Under the pieces are notes generated by a model that did not search any database, was not told the DNA's origin, and worked only from the letters and a program-made list of their open reading frames with translations. This document shows, piece by piece, positions 16,101 to 27,143 of a stretch of 64,000 nt of DNA. Source of the DNA: Diphasiastrum complanatum (taxonomy: Eukaryota > Streptophyta > Lycopodiopsida > Lycopodiales > Lycopodiaceae); NCBI GenBank assembly GCA_029204225.1, contig CM055098.1, positions 574,501 to 638,500 of the forward strand. Reading direction: 5' to 3'. Every line of letters starts with the position of its first letter. Position 1 is the first letter of the stretch. Made by a program: the position numbers and the translations under genes.

Positions 16101-19071
16101 TGAAAGTCATCCCAAGTTGTAGGGACCATAGCTCATTCTTTAAGATCCTGCCACCAAAAATACGCCTTGCCGTGTAAAAACATGATGGAAGTAGCGATCC
16201 GTGAGCTATCCGATAGATTGAACTCCATCGATCAAGCCACGCCATAATTACATCCTGGTGCCTGTCTTTTTGCTGCCTTGTAAAAACCTCTAGGGTGAAT
16301 ATCGGGTTGAAGAGGGGTTGTCGAGACTGTGCCATAGCCTTCATCTCTGCCTCCGCCCGTTCATGCTTTGCCTGCATATCAATAATTTGTTGTTGCAACA
16401 AATTAATGGCACGCACCATTTCATCCATATCAGCCGCTGTTGGGCTTGGAGCTCGAGTTCCTTGCGTTGGAGACTCCATGGTAAAGAGGGAGAGAGAGGT
16501 GTTGCAAGAGACTCGAGGAAAAAAATGGTGAACAAAGTTGTAACCACCAAAAACAAGTGTGTATAGCACAAAAGGCTTGGAAATACACAAACATAGAGAG
16601 CCAAACTTGCAAGAGGAAAAGTGGAGTGAAGGGATGTCAAAGCACGTTTCCTAAACCTCCCCCCCCCAAAAAAAAGAGCCTCACACCCTTTCCATGCAAA
16701 AGAGACAGGTGGGCCCCAATAGGGAGTTCACATTTTCCTTCTTGAACCTTTGACCAAGGTGGAAGCCCAAGGGGTTGCCACTTGGCTTGTGGAACACATT
16801 CCTTTACTCAATTCAGCAACAAGTTTCAGTGAAAGCAGTTGATGTGGTACATAGATAAATATCCCATCTCATGCACCATGTCAAAGAATGTTGGATAATG
16901 CTAGTAGTAGTAATTGTGTTATAACATATATTGGTAGCTAACATGGGATCCTCAAAGGCCAAGATTATGAACCCAACACTTTATATGTATTTACCATGAA
17001 GGAGATATAATATTAGTAGCAAATGATGTAGAATGTACATTCCAAGATAGCAGTTTAGGACCATATTGAATGTACAGAGTCTTAGGACTAGAGAACGCTA
17101 GAAAGGAGTTGAATAAATAGTTGTTGAGATATTTATGGATTAAATAAGTCTTGAAGTGGAAATTGCCTTCACAAGTGAAGCAAATGCAAATTATAGTCAT
17201 TTGATATAAGAGAATAGCTTTAAATGTAATTGTCATAACCATTGAAACACTATAGAGTGGATAAAACTTCGATGTATATTCTTATGCATCATAGTTGAAA
17301 TCACAGACACGATAGGAGCTAATAATGACACTTGTATCACAAATGCAATAAGAGGAGGTGATTGCCAATAATTAACATAAGTTGTACTGCTATTGATGAC
17401 AATAGTGGCTATGAAAATCACAACTAAAGAATGCCATAATAGTATGACCAATGGCAATAGTGGCTATGCCACATACATCAAAGTCAACATTGGTTCCTAT
17501 TATTGGATCAACATAAAAAATTAAAGGTTCTTGCTTATTATTGCTTCGAAATACTACTGTCACCACATAATATTGTTGCCAAGTGTGCCACAAGAATGTT
17601 GTAACCACAAAGAAGACGCTGCTAGAATGTACCATCAAAATTCTTACAAAGAGACAAGGTGTAACGCCCAACAATGCCAATTAAAGGCATCAATCCACCA
17701 ACAAAGGTACAAATCCTCAACATGCATACACATTTAAGTAGTTAAAATATAACTTGTATGAGACAATAATGATGTGTGAAAAGGTAGCTCTAAGTATGGT
17801 GTATCATCTAAGCCCGTCATAGAAAAGATTCACTTTTGGTTTGGAAACAATCATGCAAGTATGAACTTTTATATTGTAATATGTGATCCAAGTGATATTG
17901 AAAGTAGACTTTGACTGTGCACACATTTCTTTTTTAATCAGCTTGAAAAAAGATCAAAGGACATTTCTAGCTCATATTTGATCCATTTGGTATTTTTAAT
18001 GAAGTGGTTGCTTTCAGTTCTTATTGACATCGATGTTTTATTTCACCATCTTGGGTAGCTAAAACATGTGTTCATGACAACATAGTTTGTAAAGATTTCG
18101 TTGTGGGCCCGCTTTATATTCACATATGTCCTTCGTGAAAATAAGAATATATCTAATTTGTAATACCATTTCCTGGTAAGGTTTGAGCACGTTGAAGTTT
18201 TGAAATGTAAAGTTTTTTTATTTTCCAATGAGCAAATATGGATGGACTTCATTTGATTGGCTTTGCTTGTTAGTGCCAGTTTCCATCATGACTGGGTTTG
18301 CCCTTTACATCTGGATAAGTGAGAGAAACTTAGTATGTTGATCATAGTACAAATGGATGAAGGCTAATGTGGACATGTGTATGTGACCTACACCAACTTT
18401 AGTGTGTAGACATCGTGAGTAGGAATGTCATAGCATTTGCTCCACACTATGCATGATGAAATTAAGATGTTGAGGTTGGAGTATTTAAGTTTGAAGATGC
18501 ACATCCTTTGTTATTTTGATTCCTATCCTATGCACAACATTAATATATTTTTCTGTCATATTAGCAGACATGTAGTTCTCATTTGATATTTTTGTCGAAT
18601 TCACGATCGACCAAGTTGTGCTGATTCGTTTCATCTTCAATGGTGCATTTTGTCCATCGGCTATGCTATCTAGTTAGGTTTTGACAAGCTGAAGTGACAA
18701 AATGTAATTTTCTCTTATTTTTTCCATGAGGAAATAGGAAATTTATTTGATTTTCTTTGCTAGATTTAAGGTTCCTTTTGTGTTGGATGTATGCATTGGA
18801 CTTAAAGCTAAACTATATTTTCCATCTTTACAAACAAATTTTATTTGTGTAACGTTGTAATGCTTTTCCATTATTTTATCACGAATAATACATTCGTGTC
18901 TATTCTACTTTGTTTCGGATGAGGGATACCAAATAATGTCTATTTGCCTCATATTTCTCCCATGCTTTTCTTTCAGGGACTATGCATTACGTATGGCTTA
19001 AAGCTGGCTTGGATCTTGCTCTTCAACCTGGCAATCCTTTAAAATCAACTCTTTTCCCAGAGGTTCATTAA
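1716..19071 (+). CDS. Phytanoyl-CoA dioxygenase (PhyH) family protein, seven exons, 5' end incomplete
   Basis: Fe(II)/2-oxoglutarate-dependent dioxygenase of the PhyH family; the substrate is unknown. Exons 1716-1837, 4695-4729, 9733-9836, 9980-10183, 10298-10391, 10507-10663 and 18977-19071 all have GT-AG borders and join in one frame for 269 codons plus TAA. Visible motifs are ISEEEVQKFEEDGAIVL near the N-terminus, the metal-binding HxD in TPWHNDHSYW (exon 4), the second half GDCLVHHSFSIHGAPG with the distal His, and SRRAYATRW, whose Arg should bind 2-oxoglutarate (exon 6). The sequence resembles bacterial-type PhyH proteins more than the plant peroxisomal phytanoyl-CoA hydroxylase; this is judged from memory of the families. 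The first visible base is a third codon position, so a short upstream exon with the start codon is missing or unrecognised in 1-1715. All catalytic residues are present, so the gene looks functional. Confidence 0.87.
1838..4694 (+). other. PhyH intron 1
   Basis: 2.86-kb intron bounded by G|gtaatt and ttttccag|G. It is AT-rich. Around 3720-3880 it contains a cluster of GATTCGAA/TTCGAACC-like words that recurs at 6590-6665 in the next intron. No coding exon or recognisable transposon protein is visible. Confidence 0.6.
6080..6480 (+). pseudogene. LINE (non-LTR) reverse transcriptase fragment
   Basis: A decayed piece of a LINE reverse transcriptase read across frameshifts. The palm motif MYVDDAVL lies at about 6101-6122, followed by LQQHIDALSMFCHAKGFKVN, KKTKVMVFN and, further on, YTYLGVLFSGP. 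This is the usual order F/YxDD, NxxKT and YLG of plant LINE RTs. A stop and at least two frameshifts make it non-coding. It sits in PhyH intron 2 in the same orientation as the host gene. Confidence 0.7.
7097..7229. repeat. Compound microsatellite (CG/CA)n and (CT)n
   Basis: An alternating CG/TG tract runs into about 20 CA dinucleotides up to 7156. A short spacer follows, then about ten CT units at 7209-7229. The alternating purine-pyrimidine part could adopt Z-DNA. The translations across it are artefacts of the repeat. Confidence 0.95.
14074..14286 (-). pseudogene. Chromovirus integrase C-terminus with chromodomain
   Basis: Begins with a GPF-like stretch (VHPVSHANKLKKCL). It continues into the chromodomain core, with EVLDRR-like VLDRRQRRLRNRLLQEYL followed by the MAWKGHP aromatic/WKG motif. 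In chromoviruses this domain directs integration to marked chromatin. It ends before the C-terminal helix and is flanked by decayed integrase, so it cannot make a working enzyme. Confidence 0.75.
14457..15120 (-). pseudogene. Chromovirus integrase pieces (zinc domain, core start, second GPF region)
   Basis: Frame-shifted minus-strand pieces are recognisable. At 14694-14918 is the region before and in the H2C2 domain (LLRNGKVFVPDVKDLRRKIL ... HYFWP). Near 14640 is CQVNKAERKSSGL, the start of the catalytic core. At about 14940-15060 is a second GPF-type segment, SVHPVFHASHLR. At about 15095-15120 is VDALSR, which normally ends the RNase H region. Their order does not match a normal pol gene, so this is a mosaic. 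Confidence 0.6.
15123..15470 (+). pseudogene. Gypsy RNase H fragment, inverted relative to its neighbours
   Basis: The plus strand encodes a Ty3/gypsy RT-RNase H junction: TTPILHIVDPSKPFLVEMDD, SDYAMGAILYRDGRLVAFES and, after a frameshift near 15355, VMTDHESLKFICD and GRKAHWSKL. The expected DASD is written DDSD here. It is flanked on both sides by minus-strand pieces of the same kind of element. Confidence 0.7.
15540..16480 (-). pseudogene. Chromovirus gag remnant
   Basis: The start codon at about 16480 (MESPTQGTRAPSPTAADMDE) opens a short coiled-coil-like N-terminus (NLLQQQIIDMQAKHERAEAE), as in chromovirus gag. The C-terminal part at 15601-15897 has a basic region and a CCHC zinc knuckle (CFSCMEKGHLSKD). 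The middle is frame-shifted. It would package RNA in an intact element. Confidence 0.65.
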
Positions 19072-21900
19072 GTAGATGTTTATAGATTGCTAGGAAGAAA
19101 TAGACCTATTGTACATAGCACATCTATATAAGTTACCAAATCTATTTAAATAAACGTAGATCATGGGATGTTAATTTTGTTTGCTAAAGTACAAATCATG
19201 GTATTGAAGGTTGTTTGCTATCAAAGGTTATGTAAAAAGCCTTGTTTTGTTCATTTTCATGTTTGGATACAAGTATACCATTGTATGCAATTAGCAAATT
19301 CACGTGAAAATCATTGTGCACTTTTTGAATCATGATATCATATGCAAAATAGTAAAAGATGTGGATGACAAAAGGTTTCTTCACCGGGTAACATTTCTTA
19401 TCTGATATTAGAAACGTGTTTTTGTTGTTATGCTCTAAAAAGCCTCGCAACGATTTCAACCTCAAAGTTGAAATTACGTGATTAGAGTTGTTGAATGTTC
19501 CTTTTATGTGTTGTTGTTAGTCTTGTAATTTGATTTGTGACTTTTGCATTGTTAAGTAGAGAAAAAATTATCCATTTGAATCACTTGGTACTTCTATTGG
19601 TGATCATGCATGCTAGAAATAAATAGTAATCAAGGCTTCAACAAGGCTTACTTGCGTTTTATTTATTTGTTAACTATCAATTGGCTTGAGTTATAGGCCA
19701 TTTATAGATAATGCATCGAGCGCCCCCTTGACATATGACTCGTTACTAACTAGAATTTGACATGAGTTATAGGCCATGCATCAAGCCATGGGCCCCTTGA
19801 CAATTATGCGTTATTACTTGTCAGTAGGCCATATGGTTATACATAGACATGATGCTTCCTCATTAGTTAGATGGATGAAGCTTAGTCTTTACTTTATGTT
19901 AGTTTTTTCAACACTCAAATTGGCTTTACATTTAGATTAGGTTGCTATTGTTCTACATTCTATTGAGCTATAAAATTTCACATTGTGTGCGCTTTTGTTA
20001 TGTGATGTTTGGTTGATAACTTGGTAGCAGAGCACTTCCTTGGGATGGTGAGAATTTTCACCTTTTTTTCAAAGTTTTTTTTTGTTCTTGCTCTTCTTCA
20101 GATTGGCAAGGAGGCTATTGTCAACAACCAAGGATGGATATGGTCTACCCTCTCCTCAGTTGTTTGTTGATTGTTTGATCCATTTATCTATTTTTAGTAC
20201 AATTTGTCACTCAACTTAGTCCAGTCTTGTTCCCATCATCATTCAGCTCACATTTTGGCCTCAATATTTTTTACCCCCTCATCTTGAGCTTGTTTCTTGT
20301 TGCTACGATTGTCATTGACTCTCCATCAATTTTTCAAATTTCTTCTCAAATCAACTTTTGCTTGGATCACCCTTCGCTCTTTGCTTTCTTCATCCCATGC
20401 TACAATTCTCGTGTCATTGTTTTCTTCGATTTTCAGTCTCTCTTCGGCATCATCTCTCAATCATGTGCCAACTCCTAATTAGCACATTAGTCCCACCCCC
20501 ACAATTTTATTTTGCAGATTTCCCCAGTCTTCCCTTCACCTCCATCTTCCTTATCCGTGATCATTTTTCTCTGCTCTCCCTTTCCAATTCCCCTATGTAT
20601 TTGTCGGCCTTCCTCAGTCTTTATCAGCCCATTTCTCCTTTGGCCTATTTCATGAATTCAGATTGGTACCAATTCAACCTAGTTTGAGGTTTGAACTATT
20701 GAATCATAAAACATTATAGGATACAAATACCTTCTATGATATGTTTTCACCTTCGCATGTGTTTGAAGTCCAAACCTTCAAGTAAGAAATACTAGGCCAT
20801 ATTACAAAGCTTCATACATGTATAGTTGAGGCAAAATTAGCAATTCATTGAACTAATCTCTTTGTTCTTGCAACCCAAGCGAAAGCTTGTTCCTCATCTG
20901 GTCCTTAATTTGTCAATGTTGTAGCAAATTTGCAACCTCTTCTCAGGTAGTTTGAAAGTTTGAACCTTTTAGTTAAGTAAGGTGATGTCAACCACTAGGC
21001 CATATTACAAGGTTTCATGCATGTAAAGTGGACGCATCACCATCGATTCATTCAACTAATCTCTTTCTTCTTGCAACCCTTGTTCTTCTTGTGGTCCTTA
21101 ATTGTCAATGTTGCAGCCATTTTGCGACTTATTCTCATGCAATTTGTAAGTCCCAATCAAGCCCGTTCGTTGACAAATAATTTGGGCTACTTTGGACCCT
21201 TCATTATTCAAAATTTGACATTTATTGTTACCGTAGTTGCATCATGCTTGGAATTATGTCTAGCAATGTATGTTGAAATGTTCTCCGTGGGTTAACATTT
21301 TTAGCTTTAGCTTTATACTTTTGGTCACTTGTCACTCTTATTAATTCATTATCATTTCATGCAATGTAGAATGCTATTGTTATCTACAATCTTGGTCAAT
21401 ACAATTGGTATGGAGTTTTTGAGTATTATGTCTTCCTCTTTTACATTCTGATGGAATTCATGGTCTACGAGTGTGTGGTTGATTCCATAATTAATTACAT
21501 GGGCAGTTGTTTAATGTCTAGCTCATGTATGGGTGGTTATGCACTTAACTTCCTTTGGCATGCCTTAGTTTTGAGTTCATAGTAATAATGCCTTTATGGG
21601 CAATTGAGAGGGAGAATTAGACCTTTATGAAGGAGGACAACTTCAGGGTTCTAATAATAAAATGGTTTAACTTTGGCACATAATTGTTGAAAAAGAGAGA
21701 GACTATCTTCAAGAAGAAGGGAAGATGAGGGGCTAGGGGAGAAAAAGGAGACCATACAATGAAAGCAAAGTGCAAGTTGTTTCAAGGGGTTGCAACCTTT
21801 CAGAAGAGAGGACCGACATAATTGATAAGGCTATGAAAGGAGGGTATGAAGTGGGAGGAAAATAGAGAGGAGTAGCTAAGAAGTAAACTAAGGAGCAATG
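19072..21900. other. Intergenic DNA downstream of the PhyH gene
   Basis: AT-rich stretch holding the PhyH 3' UTR and spacer. The reading frames at 20227-20687 and 21017-21295 are low-complexity Phe/Leu/Ser-rich translations without recognisable domains. No gene is supported. Confidence 0.5.
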
Positions 21901-22710
21901 TCTTCAAGAGGTGGTGATGGTTTTCAAGGAGGATAATCTTATGTGTAGGAAGTTTCGTTTTTCAATTGCGGATCATGGATACCAAGTCTTGTAGTAGTTG
22001 TGGGATAGTGCAGATCGTTCAAGGGAGTAGGCCTTTCTATTTACTCCAAAGGAAATTTTAAGCATCTTGATCAATGAATGGAATAAGCCTTTTTTTCAAA
22101 TAGTAGCAGAGTGAAATTAAACCAGGTCGACAACAATGATTATGGCCAGAAGGCTCAATGTTGAGAAATCTCACTTGGCTAGCTTTTGATTGAAATGGAT
22201 AAGGAACCAATCATATTTTGCTTGTTGGTAAGGGATAGCCCAAGGGACATCGTAAAAATTGAGTGATAGTGCCATGGGGGATAACAGAGAATTATAAGTT
22301 AAGGACTAGTGCAATGTAACTTAGATTTCTCTCTGTTAACTATAGAGTAGGCATCAAATTCTTATTTTGTATCAAGGATGGAGTAGGCAAACCTTTCTTG
22401 CAACAAGGAGAGTAAAGTAATGTCATACAAGACATGGGAGAGAAGCGCCAAATGGGGAGTCTACCAAGGATATGGATAACGCTAAGACGTTCCAGGTGAT
22501 TATGAACAAATAGGGAGATAATGGACAACCTTGTCTAATGCCATAATGAAGGGAAAGGGATCAGGGATGAATCCACCATGATGAACTCCAATAGAGGAGT
22601 TGATGTAGAGGGCCTTGGTAAGTTTAAGAACAAGTAGGGGGAAAGCCTAACCTTTTGCAACAAAGGAACATGTAGTCTCCACCTATACAACCAAAAGACT
22701 TATCCATATC

Positions 22711-23513
22711 ATTAGAGGAGTTCTAAATCCAAAAAAGACCTTTTGTAAAGATTCTTTATATTTTTTTTTCAAATGGACCAATCAGCACACATGGACCAAT
22801 CAAAACACTCAAATTTGAAATCTATGTAACGTAGCTCATTAGAATTGAAAAAAAAGTTTTCTTAATAATGTTATAATTCGGCATCAGGGGCAGCTCGCAA
22901 GCATGACATGTTATTCATAGTATAATATGCAATTATCATTAAAAATAGCATAGCTTTTAATTCATAGCTCTGATTGAGACGAAAATTATATCGTTGGAAA
23001 GCGCTTGACGAGAGCTTTCCAACGGTACTCTACATGATCCACTTCCGAGCTATTGTTCAAAAGTTATGGCCGGTCAAAGTTTTCAAAAAAAAAAGTCAAA
23101 TATCGCTCTTGTGCGCAAATAGCCGCGCACAAGAGCGATATTTGACTCTATTTACACACAAGAACGATATTTGACTTTTTTTTTTTTTTGAAAACTTTGA
23201 CTGATCATAACTTTTGAACGGTAGCTCGAAAGTAGGTCATGTAGGGTACCGTTGGAAAGCTCTCGTCGAGCGCTTTCCAACGGTATAATTTTTGTCTCAA
23301 TCGGAGCTACTATTAAAAAGTTACGCTATTTTCAACGAACTACAAACGATAATGTACATAGAATGGTTAAGCATCGAAAATAGTGCGGACAGAAATGAAA
23401 AAGAATTTGGGTAACGAATGAATTTATTTTGGTAATTTACATTAGTAAACTTTGTCAATCTACGTGTCATTTTTTAAAGGGTCTTTTTTGGATTCAGAAT
23501 TCCTCTAATGGAA
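22711..23513. mobile_element. Foldback-type DNA element (long inverted repeat)
   Basis: The 803-bp block begins CATTAGAGG and ends CCTCTAATG, and almost its whole length folds back on itself. Outer arms share the sequence AATCCAAAAAAGACC. Inner arms share CGTTGGAAAGCGC...GAGAGCTTTCCAACGGTA and CAAAAGTTATG..CAGTCAAAGTTTTC. No protein is encoded, so it is non-autonomous. It lies inside the LINE RT remnant, and the LINE reads through when the element is removed, which fixes both ends. No clear target-site duplication is visible. Confidence 0.8.
23094..23147. repeat. Perfect 23-bp inverted repeat at the foldback centre
   Basis: Arms 23094-23116 and 23125-23147 (AGTCAAATATCGCTCTTGTG...) are exact reverse complements around an 8-base loop. 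A third, slightly diverged copy of the right arm follows at about 23154-23176. Poly-A and poly-T runs flank the unit. Confidence 0.9.
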
Positions 23514-24099
23514 GCTCAAGGAGGAGGGAATGGAGGACGAGACTAGGAAAAACTTAGAGACAATGTCAACATGTAATATAACATCTAAATTGTTTTTGTC
23601 CTTGATGAAACCAAACTTTTGAAGAGAGATGTAAACGTTGAGGAAGGAGGCTTTCACTATAATTTTGTAAGAAGTGACTCATGGAGGAAGTGAGTATGAT
23701 TTTGATGAGGCCTTGGATCATGGAAAAGGTTGATCCAGACCTGGGATTTTATTGTTGGCTAGAGAACGAAGGGAAAGGTCTAACTCTTTAGGAGAGAGCG
23801 TGCCAAAAAGAGTCTCAATTGTTGAAAGGGAAAGAGCAAAGAGCCTTCTAGCCTATCACCATTCCCTTGTTGATGCTTTTCATCTCAAACCAAGTCTTTG
23901 TTACCACAATTGGACAAATTGTTGTATTGGTCGTGACTTTCAATCCTTGCCTTAACATATTTTACATATCATTCCCGTGTTACTAGATCGCGGTCAATAA
24001 TATAGAGGCCCTCTTCTTCAACATGTATGAGATTGCTCACATGCTATTTTGAAGTGTAACCTCCTCACCTAGGAAACTGTTCCACTATATCATAAATAG

Positions 24100-24300
24100 C
24101 TTGTTACTCCACCTAGACATTGTGTTCCAACCTCTAGCCTTGGAATTATCTAGCACCTTTGGTCTTGAAAATAGGCTTTGTGCCACCTTCTCCTTCCTCA
24201 AAAACGTTTTCACACGTGTGAAATGTACACATGGTATCAGAGCCTATCTAAGATTAACTTGTATTTTCTTATGGAGGGAACAAACAATGTGAATGATCTC
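24100..24300 (+). mobile_element. Copia LTR end, primer binding site and gag start (truncated)
   Basis: TGGTATCAGAGC at 24232-24243 is the standard primer binding site complementary to the 3' end of initiator tRNA-Met. Upstream sequence should be the 3' part of a plus-strand 5' LTR. Downstream, ATGGAGGGAACAAACAATG opens a gag-like start (MEGTNNVN) that breaks off after about 14 codons into LTR sequence of another copy. Confidence 0.65.
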
Positions 24301-24790
24301 GTAAGATGTGTGTGATTGCACATAGATTTATCTTGAATATAATACAAGCAATCTAGCTCACAATTCTAAGGCAAGAGCACTCTACACATGCATCTATCAA
24401 AAACCATTCATCACACATAATGAGAGACAACTTTGGGTAAAAAAAAAATAAAGTATGAAATTGGCTTGCTCTCAAGTAGAGAGAGAATGCTACATCAAGC
24501 TCTCGGGTAGAGAGAGAATGTGAAAATTATTCTAAGTGTTGGAGCATGCTACATCCAAATCTCTCTTCAAAAAACTAGATGTGGACTCAATCTCACTCTC
24601 ACTCATAGTAGCTCGAGATCTTGCAGAGTGGAAATGGTGTACAATGATTGTGCTGGGATATTGTTCGATGTGAGCGCGGTCGCGAAGAGAAGTGAGGGGA
24701 GAATCCTCGGTGCATGCAACTATGTCTATCGGATTCAGGCCGACTTCGATAGTTCGAAGTCTACTTTACTTGATCATAGCTTATAAGTTG
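24300..24790 (-). mobile_element. Copia LTR fragment (family with a 'gtagagagagaat' motif)
   Basis: Contains GTGATTGCACA...AAGAT and two copies of a GGGTAGAGAGAGAAT-like word. The same words occur in the LTR pieces at 28600-28660 and 51110-51170, so the three are related LTRs of one copia family. No coding sequence. Confidence 0.5.
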
Positions 24791-24954
24791 TTGGATATAT
24801 AGACATGGTTAACTAATTAAAAGAATACTTCTATACTTTACAAATAGAATTAAGGCACTACGTGCTGTTAGTAGTTGTCTCTGGACAATATCTAGTTCCG
24901 TTAGAGATTCTGTCCGGTCATGATGAAAGTACTGTATGTGAAAGATTTCATAAA

Positions 24955-25517
24955 ACAGTAAGCTATTGTATTTCACGCGTGTGGATTTGAAAATAGCATT
25001 TAATGAACATTCTACACAAAATTGCAAGATATTACAAGTATAGTGCACCAATGGATATTAGAACCCAAGAGAACCATGTATAAGCATGAATGAGATAAGA
25101 GAGACTCCTCTTCCCAAGAGATACATCCTTTTATAGCAGGTTCAAACCTAAGTTCAAACTTTGGTTTCCCTCCATAATGAGAAACCCTACTATTATTGAG
25201 CGTGGAAAGGGTGTGACGTCAGGTGAACGTTGGTGATGATGCAAAAGTGCGTCACTCTTACGAATGGCCTTAGGATAAGATTTACAAGATGCCTTAGCTT
25301 TTAGAGCAATTTTGGCATTCAGTAAGGTAGTGTTCCCTTTTTGCCTGTCACCATAACTTGTGTAAGAACACAGTGTCGCGATTCATTCGCATTTTTTTCA
25401 TCTGTGCGAATTTGCATGTAAAAATGCAGACTGCGTGACAACGTTAGTAAATATGCAGCATGAATGGAGGCAGATTAAAAATTGGGATTTAGGAGAGTAG
25501 AAGGAGTAAATCCAACA
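24955..25517 (-). mobile_element. 3' LTR of minus-strand copia element
   Basis: On the minus strand the LTR starts TGTTGGATTTACTCC at 25517, directly after a 15-G polypurine tract. The part 24955-25210 is closely similar to 31775-32030, the LTR of another copia copy, which confirms LTR identity. The end toward 24800 was not fixed. Confidence 0.7.
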
Positions 25518-25532
25518 CCCCCCCCCCCCCCC
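25518..25532 (-). other. Polypurine tract of copia element (G15)
   Basis: Fifteen consecutive G on the minus strand lie between the RNase H stop codon (TAA) and the LTR start TGTTGG. This is where plus-strand DNA synthesis would be primed. A pure G run is unusual; the related copy at 32578-32590 has AAGGAGAGG. Confidence 0.75.
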
Positions 25533-26119
25533 TTAATCTGGATCCGTGAATGCCTTGATTTTTAGACTGAGCAATGCACAAAATCTGTTGTGCGCATTAA
25601 CATTGAATGCTTTCGTGAAAATGTCTGCAACCATATCCTGCGTTCTACAGTACGTTAAGCTCACCTCTCTGTCGAGAACCTTGCCCCTGATGTAGTGATA
25701 ACTTATCTCAATGTGCTTACTCCTAGAATGAAATCTAGGGTTGGCCGATAAGACAATAGCACTTTGATTATCACAAAACAAAATTGTAGGGCTGTATTGA
25801 TACAGAGTGATGTCTAACAACAAATTTCTCAACCAAAATGCTTTCTTAATAGATTGAGAAGCAACAATATATTCTGCTTCAGTAGAAGAAAGTGCGATAG
25901 AGGTTTGCTTACAATTGTTCCATGAAATAGGACTGCCATCGAAGAAAAATGTAAATTCAGATGTGGACTTACGATGGTCTGCATCTCCTCCCCAGCTTGC
26001 ATCAGAATAACCACTGAGCTGATGAAGATTGTCGTTGTTGACATTGTTAGCCGATTCTCTAGTACCGAGCCAAGCAGAAGACATAAGTTATCTCTCACCC
26101 ATGACCGAAGAGGTCTCAA
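25533..26119 (-). pseudogene. Copia RNase H domain (3' end of pol)
   Basis: C-terminal RNase H of a Ty1/copia polyprotein. Visible are YSDASWGGDADHRKSTSEF, SWNNCKQTSIALSSTEAEYI, the acidic CDNQSAI, HSRSKHIEISYHYIR and MVADIFTKAF, ending in DPD and TAA. These are the conserved copia RNase H motifs with Asp, Glu and Asp present. The upstream pol is missing because the next LTR element begins at about 26195. The last 183 codons are open. Confidence 0.85.
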
Positions 26120-26462
26120 AAGGAAGAGAGCAGAAGAAGCTGAGAGCTGAGCGTGAGAGCCGAAGAAATACTAGCTAGGAAGATAGTGATTAACTATGTG
26201 AGCCTACGTGGTGTATCCCAAAGAAGGAATGACCATGTAGGAGCTAGTAACATTTCCTTGAATAGTTGTAATAAATGTAGACCCCCCTTAAAATAGTAAG
26301 AGTGAGCCACCTTTTGATGGTGACCTCTAGTGGAAGGGCAAATTCCACATGTAATTTCTATTTTAGTGGAAATGCCACATGGGCTCCACATGGGCAGCCT
26401 TCTTGCTTATTTAAGGCCCCCCCTCTCTTGTGAGGGAGCTTTTGATTGTATTTTCAAGTTCT

Positions 26463-27080
26463 CTTGAGCTAATAAAGAGGATCCTCCACGAGTTCTTGAA
26501 GATCACTAAGCTCTTTGTTCATGGAAATGATCGTGAGTGATATTTCTATGATGCTTGATTCCTTGCTTGTGAATTAACTAGATTTTTGTTTCTTGTTCTT
26601 GCTTAGTTGTGGATTAGCTTCAATTCTTGCTTGTGGAATCTTGTAAAAATCAGCATTCAAGTAAACTATAGAGGCTAGAAATGTGGTGTAAACTCTTGCA
26701 TAGTCTTGACATTCTAGTTTTTGATGTTCTTGGATAATTTAGGCATCAAGTAATGTATGTTTCTTGGTTCCTAGATTGTTAAATGCCGTTAGAAATCTTG
26801 TTTCTTGTTTCTTGAATCTGGTTTTGGTTTCAGTAGCTATTCTAGTTCTTGATTGTTCGTTGATTCAATAGTTAGTAGTAGGATTGCTCTCTATGATGAA
26901 TGCTGATCTGTTTGAGTTGTAGATGGTTGCATGACTAGTGTATGCATGTAGCTGAGTATCGGATTTGAGTTACCCACTGACAGACTGGGAAATACGTTAT
27001 GCATTCTTGAATATTGCTTCTGCTCTGTAAACGTTCTAATAAGAAGAATAATTACAAAGAACCATAACGACAAAGGTAAT
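26463..27080 (+). repeat. Direct repeat copy 1 (LTR part)
   Basis: Begins TTGAGCTAATAAAGAGGATCC and ends GGTAATCC. It matches 27796-28415 with few differences along its length. The AATAAA near the start could be a polyadenylation signal. Confidence 0.85.
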
Positions 27081-27143
27081 CCAAGACAGGTAAGCAACAA
27101 GAAGAGAAAAACGTGTTCACAGATTCAGTGAATAAGTGAACAT

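Larger units (their letters stand above)
13950..16600 (-). mobile_element. Scrambled Ty3/gypsy chromovirus remnant
   Basis: The remnant combines minus-strand gag (15540-16480), integrase and chromodomain pieces (14074-15060) with a plus-strand RNase H piece (15123-15470), so at least one inversion or a second insertion has occurred. The zinc-finger, GPF-like and chromodomain regions identify the chromovirus branch. No intact ORF remains and no LTR pair was identified. The whole block sits in PhyH intron 6. Confidence 0.75.
10664..18976 (+). other. PhyH intron 6 (8.3 kb)
   Basis: This long intron lies between CCAG|gtgatt and tttcag|GG. It includes chromovirus debris at about 13950-16600. Its flanking parts (10664-13900 and 16650-18976) are AT-rich and show no gene. 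Such long, transposon-filled introns are typical of large plant genomes. Confidence 0.7.
22150..23760 (-). pseudogene. LINE reverse transcriptase remnant split by a foldback element
   Basis: Minus-strand pieces of a plant L1-like RT. Upstream of the insert (23514-23760) are words like YKII and GFIKDKNNLDVI. Across the insertion point the reading continues as LELH|MDKSFG, and at 22503-22546 it has GIRQGCPLSPYLFI, a hallmark of LINE RT. Further on is KKGLPTPSLIQ (about 22380). Many stops and frameshifts are present. The foldback element 22711-23513 interrupts it. Confidence 0.7.

Noticed and set aside
20227-20687. Possible membrane protein gene
   Set aside because: Overlapping low-complexity frames in all three registers, with no domain or splice support.
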